Shown here: positions 9,497 to 19,200 of the stretch, piece after piece
Position numbering within the stretch: position 1 is the first letter of the stretch
How the letters are laid out: each line of letters opens with the position of its first letter
Source: Paraclostridium dentum
Lineage (GTDB): Bacteria; Bacillota; Clostridia; Peptostreptococcales; Peptostreptococcaceae
NCBI RefSeq assembly: GCF_012922555.1
Contig: NZ_WIPK01000001.1
Location: forward strand, 1,054,001-1,118,000
Reading direction: 5' to 3'
Length of the DNA stretch: 64,000 bases
Translations under genes and position numbers: made by a program
Notes under the pieces: generated by a model
What the model was told of the DNA's origin: nothing
The model's input: only the letters and a program-made list of their open reading frames with translations
Databases searched by the model: none

Positions 9497-10810
9497 ATGA
9501 ATTACACAACTCAAATGGATGCTGCTAAAAAAGGAATTACTACAAAGGAAATGGAAATAGTAGCTAAAAAAGAAAATATGGATATAGAAATTTTAAAAAA
9601 CTTAATTGCAAATGGACAAATAGTCATTCCATCTAATAAAAATCATACGTCTTTAAACCCTGAAGGCGTTGGGAAAAACCTAAGAACAAAAATCAATGTA
9701 AACTTGGGTATATCTAAAGATTGCTATAACATTGATGAAGAAATGAAAAAAGTTCAATTAGCTTTAGATATGAACGCTGAAGCTATAATGGATTTAAGCT
9801 CTTTTGGAAAAACTGAAGAATTCAGAAAAGAACTTATAGCTAATTCTAGCGCTATGGTTGGAACTGTTCCAATTTATGACGCTGTTGGTTTTTATGATAA
9901 AGAGTTAAAAGATATTACAGCTAAAGAATTTTTAGATGTTGTTAAAAAACATGCAAAAGACGGTGTTGACTTTGTAACAATACACGCTGGTATAAATAAA
10001 GAAACTGCCGCTGTTTTTAAAAGAAATAAAAGACTCACAAATATAGTTTCAAGAGGTGGCTCTTTAATGTATGCATGGATGGAATTAAATAACAAAGAAA
10101 ACCCTTTCTTTGAATATTTTGATGATTTACTAGAAATTTGTAAAGAGTATGATTTAACTTTAAGTCTTGGAGATGCATGTAGACCAGGTTCTATAAAGGA
10201 TGCATCCGATGCATGTCAAATTAAAGAGTTAATGATTTTAGGCGAGTTAACATTAAGAGCTTGGGATCAAAATGTTCAAGTTATTATAGAAGGTCCTGGA
10301 CATATGTCTTTAGATGAAATTCAAGCAAATATGATTCTTGAGAAAAAACTTTGCCATGGCGCTCCATTTTATGTATTAGGTCCTATAGTCACAGATATTG
10401 CTCCAGGATATGATCATATAACAAGTGCTATTGGAGGAGCTTTAGCTTCTAGTTTTGGTGCAGACTTTTTGTGCTACGTTACTCCAGCAGAACATCTAAG
10501 ACTACCTAATTTAGATGATGTTAAAGAAGGTATAATAGCAACTAAAATAGCTGCTCACTCTGGTGATATAGCCAAGAAAATACCTGGTGCTATTGATTGG
10601 GATAATAAAATGAGTAAAGCTAGACAAGAACTTGATTGGGACAAAATGTTTGACCTTTGTATAGATCCTGAAAAAGCTAAAAGATATAGAAAAGAATCTA
10701 CTCCTGAACATAACGATAGTTGTACTATGTGTGGCAAAATGTGTTCCATGCGAAATATGAATAAGATAATGCAAGGAAAAAACATTAACATATTAAGAGC
10801 AGATAACTAA
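9497..10810 (+). CDS. thiC: Phosphomethylpyrimidine synthase ThiC
   Basis: A radical-SAM enzyme that rearranges aminoimidazole ribotide (AIR) into hydroxymethylpyrimidine phosphate for thiamine. The 437-aa protein is the short form, lacking the N-terminal extension of proteobacterial ThiC. The conserved core includes [38 protein letters not shown] and [14 protein letters not shown]. The cluster-binding cysteines near the C-terminus are C409, C412 and C416 (CTMCGKMC). The second gap is three residues, not the four of the usual CX2CX4C. It is controlled by the upstream TPP riboswitch, with a GGGG ribosome-binding site. The downstream PurF-like gene begins one base after its stop. Confidence 0.97.
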   Translation: MNYTTQMDAAKKGITTKEMEIVAKKENMDIEILKNLIANGQIVIPSNKNHTSLNPEGVGKNLRTKINVNLGISKDCYNIDEEMKKVQLALDMNAEAIMDLSSFGKTEEFRKELIANSSAMVGTVPIYDAVGFYDKELKDITAKEFLDVVKKHAKDGVDFVTIHAGINKETAAVFKRNKRLTNIVSRGGSLMYAWMELNNKENPFFEYFDDLLEICKEYDLTLSLGDACRPGSIKDASDACQIKELMILGELTLRAWDQNVQVIIEGPGHMSLDEIQANMILEKKLCHGAPFYVLGPIVTDIAPGYDHITSAIGGALASSFGADFLCYVTPAEHLRLPNLDDVKEGIIATKIAAHSGDIAKKIPGAIDWDNKMSKARQELDWDKMFDLCIDPEKAKRYRKESTPEHNDSCTMCGKMCSMRNMNKIMQGKNINILRADN

Positions 10811-10811
10811 A

Positions 10812-12155
10812 ATGCAAATTGATAGTATGGATAAATATAAAGAAGAATGTGGAGTTGTTGGTGTTTTTTCTACTAAGAAAATTAATTTACATTCTGCTTT
10901 ATACTCATCACTTATCACACTTCAACATCGAGGTCAAGATAGTTGTGGAATAGCTTTTTCGGATAAAGATTCAATCAAATGTTATAAAGGAGTTGGGTTA
11001 GTTAATGAAGTTTTTTCTAGTGATATACCACCCAATTTAAATGGATATTTAGGAATAGGACATGTTCGTTATTCTACTTTTGGTGAAATTAATGTACTTA
11101 ATGCACAACCGATTTTTGATGATAATTCAAATTCTAATATAGCTTTAGCTCATAATGGAAATATTACTAACATTTTAAAATTAAAAAATGAATTAAAAGA
11201 ATTTAATTTCAATACTACATCTGACTCAGAAGTAATATTAAAACTTATTAAAAAATATTACAAAGACTCTATTGAAGAATCTTTATGCTCAGTAATAAAC
11301 AAATTAGATGGTGGTTTTTCATGCGTTTTACTTACCAAAACTGAGTTATTTGCATTTCGAGATCCAAATGGTATAAGGCCTCTTTGCATCGGTAAAGTTA
11401 AAGATGACTATATAGTATGTTCTGAAAGTTGTGTTATAGATATTTTGGATGGGAAGTTTGTAAGAGATATTTTACCTGAAGAAATTGTTAAAATAGATAC
11501 TTTAGGAATAACAACTATTAACACTTCTAGCTTATGTAAATGTATGACGTGTTCTTTTGAGTATATTTATTTCTCTAGGGTTGATAGTGTTATTGATGGT
11601 GTTAATGTTTATAACACGAGATTTAAATCTGGTGTAACTTTATATAATGAACATCCTGTAGATGCCGATGTTGTAATAGGGGTTCCTGAGTCAGGTAATA
11701 CAGCTGCACTAGGTTTTTCTAAAGCTTCGTCTATACCTATTACTACCGGATTCGTTAAAAATAATTTTTTAGGTAGAAGTTTTATAAAACCTTCTCAATC
11801 TAATAGATGTGAAACTGTAAATTTGAAATTAAATGTTATTAAAGAAAATGTAAAAAATAAAAAAGTAGTAGTTGTAGATGACTCAATCATAAGAGGTACC
11901 ACTTGTAAAAAAATAGTATCTCTTCTTAAAAACGCAGGTGCAACAGAAATTCATTATAGAGTCGCTTCGCCTATAGTTACATCCCCTTGTTGTTTAGGTA
12001 TAAATACATCAAAATCTGAACTTATAGGCTCATCTATGACTTTAGATGAAGTTATAAATTTCATAGGGGCTGATAGTTTAGGTTATCTAAGTATAACCGG
12101 ATTTTTAAATGTACTACCTAAAAATAAAACTGTATGTCTAAAATGTTTTCTGTAA
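10812..12155 (+). CDS. PurF-like glutamine amidophosphoribosyltransferase in the thiC operon
   Basis: A 447-aa Ntn-type amidotransferase that should form 5-phosphoribosylamine from PRPP and glutamine. A short propeptide precedes the nucleophile C13 (ECGVVGVF). QHRGQDSCGIAF and GHVRYSTFG mark the glutaminase domain, and VVVVDDSIIRGTT is the PRPP loop. Cysteines equivalent to the B. subtilis 4Fe-4S ligands are present (CSFEYIYFSR, SPCCLGI, CLKC). The protein ends almost at the last Cys pair, shorter than typical PurF, and several usual residues differ (QDSC for QESA). It is separated from thiC by one base, so it shares the TPP riboswitch. Its product leads to AIR, the ThiC substrate. A thiamine-dedicated role is inferred from this. 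Confidence 0.92.
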   Translation: MQIDSMDKYKEECGVVGVFSTKKINLHSALYSSLITLQHRGQDSCGIAFSDKDSIKCYKGVGLVNEVFSSDIPPNLNGYLGIGHVRYSTFGEINVLNAQPIFDDNSNSNIALAHNGNITNILKLKNELKEFNFNTTSDSEVILKLIKKYYKDSIEESLCSVINKLDGGFSCVLLTKTELFAFRDPNGIRPLCIGKVKDDYIVCSESCVIDILDGKFVRDILPEEIVKIDTLGITTINTSSLCKCMTCSFEYIYFSRVDSVIDGVNVYNTRFKSGVTLYNEHPVDADVVIGVPESGNTAALGFSKASSIPITTGFVKNNFLGRSFIKPSQSNRCETVNLKLNVIKENVKNKKVVVVDDSIIRGTTCKKIVSLLKNAGATEIHYRVASPIVTSPCCLGINTSKSELIGSSMTLDEVINFIGADSLGYLSITGFLNVLPKNKTVCLKCFL

Positions 12156-12167
12156 TTAGATAAATAA

Positions 12168-12197
12168 AAAAGGAAGTAATTTAAATTACTTCCTTTT
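12168..12197. terminator. Bidirectional terminator between convergent purF-like and traX genes
   Basis: A 30-base perfect palindrome with A and T flanks serves both convergent transcripts. Confidence 0.8.
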
Positions 12198-12202
12198 ATA
12201 AA

Positions 12203-12910
12203 TTAATTAGATATTAATTTTGCTAAAGATACAATTACAATTAAATGTATTGGATAGAACCAATAAAACATCCATTTTATAAATTTATTACTAAACCCTA
12301 ATTTACCACTGTACATAAGTATCGGAATTATTGCAAATACCATCATCCATTGATAATCCCATAATGTTGCTGCTTCTATAAAGTTTGGACCTATTGCTCC
12401 AATTAAAGGATATACTCCTATTGCAATGTATAAAACAGACATAATAATTTTTTTCTCTCTAAAGAAATAAAATATTAATACCATAGCTACTCCAAATATA
12501 GATGACTCTGTAAATAATCCACCTACAACCATAAATACAATAGCTAATATACCTCCTAATATTCTCTTAATCAACTGTTTTTCTTTATTTTTAGCTGTAT
12601 CTATTCCTACAAGCATTACCAAAGCACACCCTATTGATAAGAAAATATTGTTATCAATTCCAATTAGAAAATCTACACCTACCATAACTATACCCATTGA
12701 AAAAACTCTAGTTATATACTTAGTTCTACTTCTCGTATAGAAAAATCCTTCCACTATTAAATAAAAGAATATTGGAGCTGCCAATTTACCTATATATCCA
12801 AACCATATAGGAATATCAACCCCCACAGGGCTAAAATAAGTATATATATGATCCATTGCCATAAATATAATTGCCATAATTTTAAGTGTGAAACTACTAA
12901 ACTTTTGCAT
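12203..12910 (-). CDS. TraX-family membrane acetyltransferase-like protein
   Basis: A 235-aa polytopic membrane protein with about 7-8 helices. The N-terminus, TLKIMAIIFMAMDHIYTYF, and the block GYIGKLAAPIFFYLIVEGF, are typical of the TraX family (PF05857). F-plasmid TraX N-acetylates pilin, and chromosomal clostridial copies are common with unknown substrate. It stands alone, convergent with the thiC operon, and no conjugation genes are nearby. Family assignment is confident; the reaction here is inferred only. Confidence 0.87.
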   Translation of the reverse strand: MQKFSSFTLKIMAIIFMAMDHIYTYFSPVGVDIPIWFGYIGKLAAPIFFYLIVEGFFYTRSRTKYITRVFSMGIVMVGVDFLIGIDNNIFLSIGCALVMLVGIDTAKNKEKQLIKRILGGILAIVFMVVGGLFTESSIFGVAMVLIFYFFREKKIIMSVLYIAIGVYPLIGAIGPNFIEAATLWDYQWMMVFAIIPILMYSGKLGFSNKFIKWMFYWFYPIHLIVIVSLAKLISN

Positions 12911-13019
12911 ACATTCTCTCCTTTGACTTCTACTTCGTATATAAGATTATCATAATTAACTTTTTATTAATATTTATCTACCTTTCATAAAAATTACATT
13001 TTTGAAAGAAATAAAAAAA

Positions 13020-13075
13020 CTATCTCAAATTCTATGTAATAAAAGATAGATTTTATTAACATAAATTTGAGATAG
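13020..13075 (-). terminator. Terminator of the secreted-protein gene
   Basis: A long hairpin: the outer 12-bp stem is CTATCTCAAATT (13020-13031) with its complement (13064-13075), and it encloses an inner imperfect stem. A T run follows on the minus strand. Confidence 0.8.
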
Positions 13076-13097
13076 CATATATTGTTGGTATAAATTT

Positions 13098-13616
13098 TTA
13101 TAAGATAGATAAATAATCAACTATATATGAATACATTTGATCACCTAATGTTATATAATAATAAGTTGGTGTGAGATAATCGGATTCAAATAATTTTTTT
13201 GCATCAGGATTATTTTTATCTAATTGAACTAATAGATTTTGTTGTTGTCTTAAACTTATTATATAGCTATCAGCTATAAATTGAATTTGCTCTGAAAAAT
13301 ACAAATCAGAAAAAGAGTTTTTATAGTTAACTCTATGAGTTTCTAAATCATTTCTTACTGAGTTAAGCTCTGTTAAATATGCACTTATATACTGATTTGT
13401 GCGTTTTAATCCCTCTGAGTCTAAATCTGAGGTAATATTAATTGTACTCATATTTTCTCTAATCCTTTTTATCTCATCTAATTCAGTCATTAATTGCTCT
13501 TTTCCTTGTAAATTTTCCACCTTAGGATAATATCTCTCTTGCGCATATGCAAGCTCAGAAGAGAATGGCATTATAAAAATACTAACTAAAACCAAAACAA
13601 GTAATTTTTTAATCAT
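13098..13616 (-). CDS. Secreted protein of unknown function
   Basis: 172 aa. A clear signal peptide (MIKKLLVLVLVSIFIMPF, probable cleavage after ELAYA) precedes a mature domain of about 145 residues. That domain is rich in charged, helix-forming stretches with heptad-like spacing (ELDEIKRIRENMSTINITSD, LTELNSVRNDLETHRVNYK), suggesting a helical bundle or coiled coil. No Cys and no cell-wall anchor are present, and no catalytic motif is recognised. The gene is monocistronic, with AAAGGAG before the ATG and its own terminator. I do not recognise the family. Confidence 0.75.
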   Translation of the reverse strand: MIKKLLVLVLVSIFIMPFSSELAYAQERYYPKVENLQGKEQLMTELDEIKRIRENMSTINITSDLDSEGLKRTNQYISAYLTELNSVRNDLETHRVNYKNSFSDLYFSEQIQFIADSYIISLRQQQNLLVQLDKNNPDAKKLFESDYLTPTYYYITLGDQMYSYIVDYLSIL

Positions 13617-13710
13617 AAATATCTGTATTCTCCTTTTAAATTACTATTTATTATTCTAAGGTTGCCCATTATTTATCTATAACATTCTTTGGTTAAATTT
13701 TTTAAAAAAT

Positions 13711-13741
13711 AAAACACATTGACTTTTTATCAATGTGTTTT
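13711..13741 (-). terminator. Terminator of the metallopeptidase/vWA-MoxR operon
   Basis: A 12-bp perfect stem, AAAACACATTGA with its complement, and a 7-base loop lie just past the vWA gene stop. Confidence 0.82.
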
Positions 13742-13750
13742 GTTAACTAT

Positions 13751-15160
13751 TTATAGTGTTGGTGCTTGGTTATTCATTGAGTATCCATCATCTCTAACAT
13801 CGCTCATATCTATAGTTGTTTCTTTAACTTTAACCTTGCTAAGTTTTTTAACTGCCCCATAAGGCTCTTTTAATGACAACTTATCTCCTCTTCCAGATAT
13901 AACCCATAAAATTTTATATCCTCTAGGAATTGTTTTTAACCTATCTTCACCTTTTCCATCTGTAAAATACACCAATAAATTAATTTTTTTATTATTAGCA
14001 TAACTAAAAACTGGTGAAAATTTCGTACCTCCCCTTATTTTAAGTCTATCTTTTATATCTTTATAAGATTTAACTTTATAAGTTCTTTTAATTTCATTGT
14101 CACATTCTATAATGGTAATTTCTTGATTATAGTTTTTAACTATGTTAAGTACTTCCTTAATAGCTTGCTTAAATTCTTCATCACTAATGCTTCCACTTAT
14201 ATCAAGCGCTACTGCTATCTCTGCTTTATGGCCTCTAAGTTCTCCTCTTAAATCCAATCTATTTGGTTGTCTTCGATTTCTTCTTGTTATAGTTTTCTTT
14301 TTATTGCTTTCAACTGTCCCCATCAATTTTTTTAAATATAAATTCCATGGTAATTCCCCTTTACTATTTTTAAGAGCTGAAATCATATCTTCTAAATAAT
14401 CTGGAAGTTTTCCTTTTTGGGCATTATTAACAAATTTTTCAGTAAATTCTTTATAAGTTTTTTCCTCTATATCTTCTGTATCTTCCCATATATCATGAGT
14501 ATGTTCAGGGCTAAATTCAGTTTCTACATCTTCTCCTACATTACTATCATCTACTTCACCTTCATCATCTTGTTCCATCAAGTTAAGTTCAGTCTGAATA
14601 TTTTCAACATAATATTCAAATGTTTCATATGGCTCAAGCTTCATAGAATACTTTACATTTACTGATTCTAAAGTAGTAGCATATGGAGGTAGGTTATTTA
14701 AAAATTTATTCACTACTATATCCATTGCCATGTTTATAGCTAGAGTGCTGTAATTTCCTTTTAACTTTTTTGCTCTTAGTAAATGCATCGATACTACGTG
14801 AAGAATCTCATGTTTGATTGTACTTTCCATTTGTCTCATGTTAAGATTTAAAAATATTAAAGGATTAAAATATATAATATACTTTGCTCCTTTAAAGTTA
14901 ACGGCAGTAGGACTACTTATATCAAATCTTATTTCTCTTCCCATCTGAAATAAAAAATATCCATAGAAATTATCTTTATCTTCCATAATACTTAAGCTAA
15001 CTTTATCTATAAGTTCAAAAAATTCATGTTTAAACTCTTTCGGTACATCTATTTCAAATTTTTCGCCTTTACGGTTAGCTTTTAACATAGAAAATTGATT
15101 AATTATTTCATTTGCTCTATAATAAAGATCCTGTGTTTGTTTAATAAAATTATTTTCCAT
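13751..15160 (-). CDS. DUF2201-type putative metallopeptidase with C-terminal vWA domain
   Basis: 469 aa, cytoplasmic. The N-terminal domain has the zinc-protease signature HEILH (H117, E118, H121) in TIKHEILHVVSMHL and a helper block NMAMDIVVNK. An acidic linker rich in Asp and Glu follows (about residues 195-235). The C-terminal vWA domain starts near residue 310 and carries the metal-ion adhesion site ALDISGSISDEE, with DGKGED later. This is the architecture of DUF2201 proteins that pair with MoxR ATPases. The MoxR gene stop is three bases upstream, so the two are translationally coupled. The ATPase is expected to act on or through this protein. The biological target is unknown. Confidence 0.87.
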   Translation of the reverse strand: MENNFIKQTQDLYYRANEIINQFSMLKANRKGEKFEIDVPKEFKHEFFELIDKVSLSIMEDKDNFYGYFLFQMGREIRFDISSPTAVNFKGAKYIIYFNPLIFLNLNMRQMESTIKHEILHVVSMHLLRAKKLKGNYSTLAINMAMDIVVNKFLNNLPPYATTLESVNVKYSMKLEPYETFEYYVENIQTELNLMEQDDEGEVDDSNVGEDVETEFSPEHTHDIWEDTEDIEEKTYKEFTEKFVNNAQKGKLPDYLEDMISALKNSKGELPWNLYLKKLMGTVESNKKKTITRRNRRQPNRLDLRGELRGHKAEIAVALDISGSISDEEFKQAIKEVLNIVKNYNQEITIIECDNEIKRTYKVKSYKDIKDRLKIRGGTKFSPVFSYANNKKINLLVYFTDGKGEDRLKTIPRGYKILWVISGRGDKLSLKEPYGAVKKLSKVKVKETTIDMSDVRDDGYSMNNQAPTL

Positions 15161-15163
15161 ATC

Positions 15164-16294
15164 TTATCCCCTTATTAAACTATAAGATTCAAAATACAGT
15201 TCTACAAATCTTTCATTTTCTATGGCTATTTTATACAATTCAGGATAACTGTTTTTAATGTCTTTCATAATTCCAACCATTAAATCTATAGGATATAATT
15301 TTAAGAACTCAATTAATCTATCTATATAAATTTTTGAATCATCTTTATTATCTTTTATATTTAACTCTAACTTTTTCAAAATATTCATAGCTGATAGATA
15401 TAACCTTGTATGACTTTCGTTTTTTACTTTTTCTATAATTTCTGAATTTAATGTTTCTCTTGAAAAAATATCTTCATATGATACTAAAGGTCTATAATCT
15501 GATTCAATAAAACTTATAAATTCTTCGGCTATAACTTTTCCTACATTCCCTTTTATTACATTTAAAAATACAGATCTAGGTATTGAATCCTTTTGCTTTT
15601 TAAAAATCGTATAACTTTTAGAAACTCTCTCATAACTTCTAGGAGTTGCTCTAACATCTTCATCATTTATCCTGTGTAGATATTCAGGGAAAGTAGATAT
15701 AAACTCAATTACTTTATCCTCTATTCCTTCGCGTATTGCCCAATTTATCCACTGTGTATGATCTGCCTCCATGTTCAGCCATACAAATCTATTTTCTTGA
15801 GCTGCATCCATATCCACAACCTGATAATCAAAGTCTGAACCGTATTTGCTTGATGGATTCATTGCAGCTAATATTTTAACTTCATCATCTAACTTATATC
15901 CATTTATTTCTTTATTTAAAATAAGATTCATAAGTTCTTGTTGTACTGTATGTTCACATCTATTTATCTCATCTATAAATAATAGAACATTTCTTCCTTT
16001 AGCTATTTCTTCATCAATTTCTCTTAATTTATTATGAACTGCATATATTGTAGTTTTCTTTTCTATATTTTCTCCATTTGAGTTAAGTACTACATAAGAT
16101 TCTACTGTTGGAAGGCCTCCTATTTCACCTTCCTTAAGTAAGTTTCCATCTATAACAATTAAACTCCAATCATTTTCTTTAGCAATCTTTTTGGCTAAAG
16201 CAGTTTTTCCTATACCACTTTCTCCAACTACTAAAGGTACTTCACCTGTAGCTAATACTAAATTAACACTCTTTAATGTATCTATAAAATTCAT
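15164..16294 (-). CDS. MoxR-family AAA+ ATPase
   Basis: 376 aa. Walker A GESGIGKTALAKK (about residues 24-36), Walker B VLLFIDEINRCEH, sensor-1 ILAAMNPSS and an arginine-rich block RATPRSYERVSKSY mark a MoxR-type chaperone ATPase. Such proteins pair with vWA proteins to insert cofactors or remodel partners. It is the middle gene of a three-gene operon, 12 bases after the NP-repeat protein and 3 bases before the metallopeptidase/vWA protein. The start ATG at 16294 follows GGAGAGA. Family call is certain; target is unknown. Confidence 0.93.
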   Translation of the reverse strand: MNFIDTLKSVNLVLATGEVPLVVGESGIGKTALAKKIAKENDWSLIVIDGNLLKEGEIGGLPTVESYVVLNSNGENIEKKTTIYAVHNKLREIDEEIAKGRNVLLFIDEINRCEHTVQQELMNLILNKEINGYKLDDEVKILAAMNPSSKYGSDFDYQVVDMDAAQENRFVWLNMEADHTQWINWAIREGIEDKVIEFISTFPEYLHRINDEDVRATPRSYERVSKSYTIFKKQKDSIPRSVFLNVIKGNVGKVIAEEFISFIESDYRPLVSYEDIFSRETLNSEIIEKVKNESHTRLYLSAMNILKKLELNIKDNKDDSKIYIDRLIEFLKLYPIDLMVGIMKDIKNSYPELYKIAIENERFVELYFESYSLIRG

Positions 16295-16306
16295 ACTGTC
16301 TCTCTC

Positions 16307-17110
16307 CTAAATCATCTTTAATTTTTCATCTACAGCTATTTTTTTTGCTGTTTTGCTTGCATATTTATAAATGAACATTATTTTATCCATTTTGAAATTT
16401 TCACTATTTCGATCTATAATATTACAATTTAAAAAGTCTCTTACATATTTCTCTTCAACATCTTCAGTTGATAGTACTTGTTTTAGAATCTCTTCTAATT
16501 CATATTCCGATATTTCTCTTGCAATATATTTTATCACTAAAATATTTATTTTTAAAAATGCTAACATTTTATCCTTGTCTAAATCTGTTATGAATGTAAT
16601 AGCCGCTTCATTTTGTTTAATTGCTATAGCTTGTGCTTCATACGTAGGTGAATTTATATACTTTAATGCACCATAATTTGCTTTTACTGCTTCTATTTGA
16701 GCACTTTCACAAGGATTTTTTATATATTTTATTGAATCATAATCTTTTTCAACTGCTAATAACTGTAATTCTTCACTTGGATTTTTTATATATTGAATTG
16801 CCCACCCCGATTGATTTAACGCTAATTTAAAAACCTTCTCTGTTGGATTTTTTATATAATCTAGTAAACTCCACCCAGAATTTATAGCTTTAATCATCAT
16901 ATCTTCACTTGGATTTTCTATATATTTAATTGCTCTAATATTATTTTTTATAGCTGTTTCTTGAATTTCTATACTTGGATTTTCTATATGAGCTAATACA
17001 AGACCATTTTTTTTAACTGCAAGCAACTTCATTTCATTTGTTGGGTTATTTATAGTTGATATAATATTAGGATTATTATCTATCATTTTTAAAATTTTTG
17101 CTTCTTCCAT
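16307..17110 (-). CDS. NP-repeat (DUF4116-like) protein, first gene of the MoxR-vWA operon
   Basis: 267 aa. About seven tandem repeats of 23-24 residues span residues 10-180, each of the form NPs-e-q--Avk-n--al-yIk. Examples are IENPSIEIQETAIKNNIRAI and IKNPTEKVFKLALNQSGWAI. They resemble DUF4116 repeats and should fold as a helical solenoid. The last 90 residues lack the repeat. There is no signal peptide. It likely binds a protein partner and could supply recognition for the MoxR-vWA pair that follows. That role is inference from operon order. No enzyme motif is seen. Confidence 0.78.
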   Translation of the reverse strand: MEEAKILKMIDNNPNIISTINNPTNEMKLLAVKKNGLVLAHIENPSIEIQETAIKNNIRAIKYIENPSEDMMIKAINSGWSLLDYIKNPTEKVFKLALNQSGWAIQYIKNPSEELQLLAVEKDYDSIKYIKNPCESAQIEAVKANYGALKYINSPTYEAQAIAIKQNEAAITFITDLDKDKMLAFLKINILVIKYIAREISEYELEEILKQVLSTEDVEEKYVRDFLNCNIIDRNSENFKMDKIMFIYKYASKTAKKIAVDEKLKMI

Positions 17111-17408
17111 ATTATGCCTTTCCTTTATATGATTAATTTTATATATATTTTTTTCTCATTATATTAATATACTTTTTTCGTGAATTTAAACAGAATATTT
17201 GTACAAATTTAAAATAAAATTTCCCAAATCTATATTAACCTTATGGAAAATGTTTGTAGATTTATAGTTTTAAAATATAAATTAGAATCTGATATCTATT
17301 CTAATATATTTTAAAACTTAAGGAAACTTAAGATTTACTTAAAATTTATGTAATAGTTTAATTTTACAATTAATTTATAATTTAATTACATCATAGTGGA
17401 GGTTTTTT

Positions 17409-18239
17409 ATGAATTTTAATATTTTTGTATGTCAAAAAAAAGTAAAAGTGATTTCTTTCGTAATTTTAACTTTTGTAGTGTTAGGATTGCTATATATAGC
17501 TTTTTTAAAATTAAATACAAATAAACACTCATCAATTTCAAGAAATGAAATTGTAATCAAATTGGAAGACTTATCTCATTCAGACGCCAAAATAAATGAG
17601 ATTCTAAATAATATAGATAAATATCCAGATAAATACTTAGAACTATTAAGTAAAAATATAGAAACAGTTAATTTTGTTTTGGATTATCCTAATCATATAT
17701 CAAAATCAGACACCAAGAAACCTTCAATAGAAAAGTATTATACTCCTGGTGAAATTCCTTTATTTCTACAGTGGGATAAGAATTGGGGATACGATATGTA
17801 TGGAGAAGATCCCATAGCAATTGACGGTTGCGCTCCTACTTCTTTAGCAATGGTTGCTGTTGGACTTACAGGAAATACTAGTGTTAATCCTTTATCTGTA
17901 AGTGATTATGCTTATAAGAATGGTTATTATATAGATGGGATAGGTTCTAGCTGGAGCCTCATATCTGAAGGTTCAAAGCATTTTGGATTAAAAAGTCAGG
18001 AGTTACCATTAAACAAATCTTCTATTTTATCAACTTTAGAATCAGGAAGCCCAATAATTTTAACTGTTGGCCCTGGAACTTTTACATCAACAGGTCATTT
18101 TCTTGTACTTACAGGATTAACTAATGATGGAAAAATTAAAATCAATGATCCGAACAGTAAATTAAACTCATCTAAATCTTGGGATGTAGATATATTTCTT
18201 AATGAAACTAAAAATTTATGGAAGATTAGTAAGTTATAA
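17409..18239 (+). CDS. Membrane-anchored C39-like cysteine peptidase
   Basis: 276 aa. One N-terminal membrane helix (VISFVILTFVVLGLLYIAFL, residues 16-35) puts the remainder outside the cell. The C-terminal half is a Peptidase_C39_2 domain. It has QWDKNWGYDMYG, the catalytic Cys in DGCAPTSLAMV, the His in STGHFLVLTGL, and an Asp/Asn in KINDPNS. Such proteins are common on clostridial surfaces, and their substrates are unknown. It is monocistronic, behind an AT-rich 298-base spacer in which I see no other feature, with GGAGG before ATG. Confidence 0.85.
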   Translation: MNFNIFVCQKKVKVISFVILTFVVLGLLYIAFLKLNTNKHSSISRNEIVIKLEDLSHSDAKINEILNNIDKYPDKYLELLSKNIETVNFVLDYPNHISKSDTKKPSIEKYYTPGEIPLFLQWDKNWGYDMYGEDPIAIDGCAPTSLAMVAVGLTGNTSVNPLSVSDYAYKNGYYIDGIGSSWSLISEGSKHFGLKSQELPLNKSSILSTLESGSPIILTVGPGTFTSTGHFLVLTGLTNDGKIKINDPNSKLNSSKSWDVDIFLNETKNLWKISKL

Positions 18240-18287
18240 CATACGTCTGCAAAATTCGCTAGGTGTTGTTAGTTAGTATTATATACA

Positions 18288-18327
18288 GAATATGCCTCAT
18301 TTTATCTTTATAAAATGAGGTATATTC
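18288..18327. terminator. Bidirectional terminator between the C39-like gene and proC
   Basis: A 17-bp stem with one G-U pair (18288-18304 with 18311-18327) between convergent genes. Confidence 0.8.
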
Positions 18328-18341
18328 ATTCTTATCAATTT

Positions 18342-19133
18342 TTACTTTTCCTCAATTGCATCTATTGCATCAACTATAGCTCCTCTAAATCCTTTTTTTT
18401 CTAGTGTAGTTACTCCTAATATAGTCGTTCCACCAGGAGAACACACTGCATCTTTCATCGCTCCAGGATGTTTGCCTGTTTCTATTTGAAGTTTACCAGT
18501 TCCTAAAACCATCTGGCTAGCTAATTTATACGATGCTTCACGTGTTAATCCGTGTTTAACAGCAGCATCTGATAATGCTTCTATAAACATACTTGCAAAT
18601 GCAGGTCCACATCCACTAATAGTGCCTGCTATAGACAATTGATGAGTATCAACAAATTCTAACAATGCTATTTTAGAAAATAGCTCTTCTACCAATTCAC
18701 ATTCTGACTCAGATAAAGAATGTCTGTTTTCAGCAACTATAATCCCTTCTCCTATTGAAACAGGTGTATTGGGTATAGTACTTAAATGTGAAGTTTCTGG
18801 AAGTAATAATTCTTCATACTTTTCAAATGTATACCCTGCTGCTACAGAAACTACTATTTTATTTTTTAAATTTTCCTTTATAGGTTCAATTATTGATGGT
18901 ATAACATTAGGTTTAACCGCAATAATAACTATGTCACTTTCATTTACTAATTCTTGAGATGTTTTACATGCATTTATTCCATTTGCTTGAGTACTTTTAC
19001 ATAAATTATCCCAATTTCTTGCACAAGCATAAATTTGATTAGGCTTAACAACATTTTTTATAATAAGGCCTTCTGCTAAAGCCTTTGCCATATTTCCAAA
19101 ACCAATAAAACCTATTTTAGTATTTGCTATCAT
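18342..19133 (-). CDS. proC: Pyrroline-5-carboxylate reductase
   Basis: 263 aa. The last step of proline synthesis: reduces P5C to proline with NAD(P)H. The N-terminal Rossmann motif is IGFIGFGNMAKAL, and the C-terminal dimerisation/active-site domain includes SGCGPAFASMFIEALSDAAVKHGL, followed by HPGAMKDAVCSPGGTTILG. Length and motifs are normal. It stands alone on the minus strand, with the GNAT gene ending about 70 bases upstream. The start ATG has GGAGGAACG. Confidence 0.95.
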   Translation of the reverse strand: MIANTKIGFIGFGNMAKALAEGLIIKNVVKPNQIYACARNWDNLCKSTQANGINACKTSQELVNESDIVIIAVKPNVIPSIIEPIKENLKNKIVVSVAAGYTFEKYEELLLPETSHLSTIPNTPVSIGEGIIVAENRHSLSESECELVEELFSKIALLEFVDTHQLSIAGTISGCGPAFASMFIEALSDAAVKHGLTREASYKLASQMVLGTGKLQIETGKHPGAMKDAVCSPGGTTILGVTTLEKKGFRGAIVDAIDAIEEK

Positions 19134-19200
19134 ATCGTTCCTCCAAATTGTATAGTATGTATTTTATCTTGATATCTGTATTTTAATATAATACCACAAT

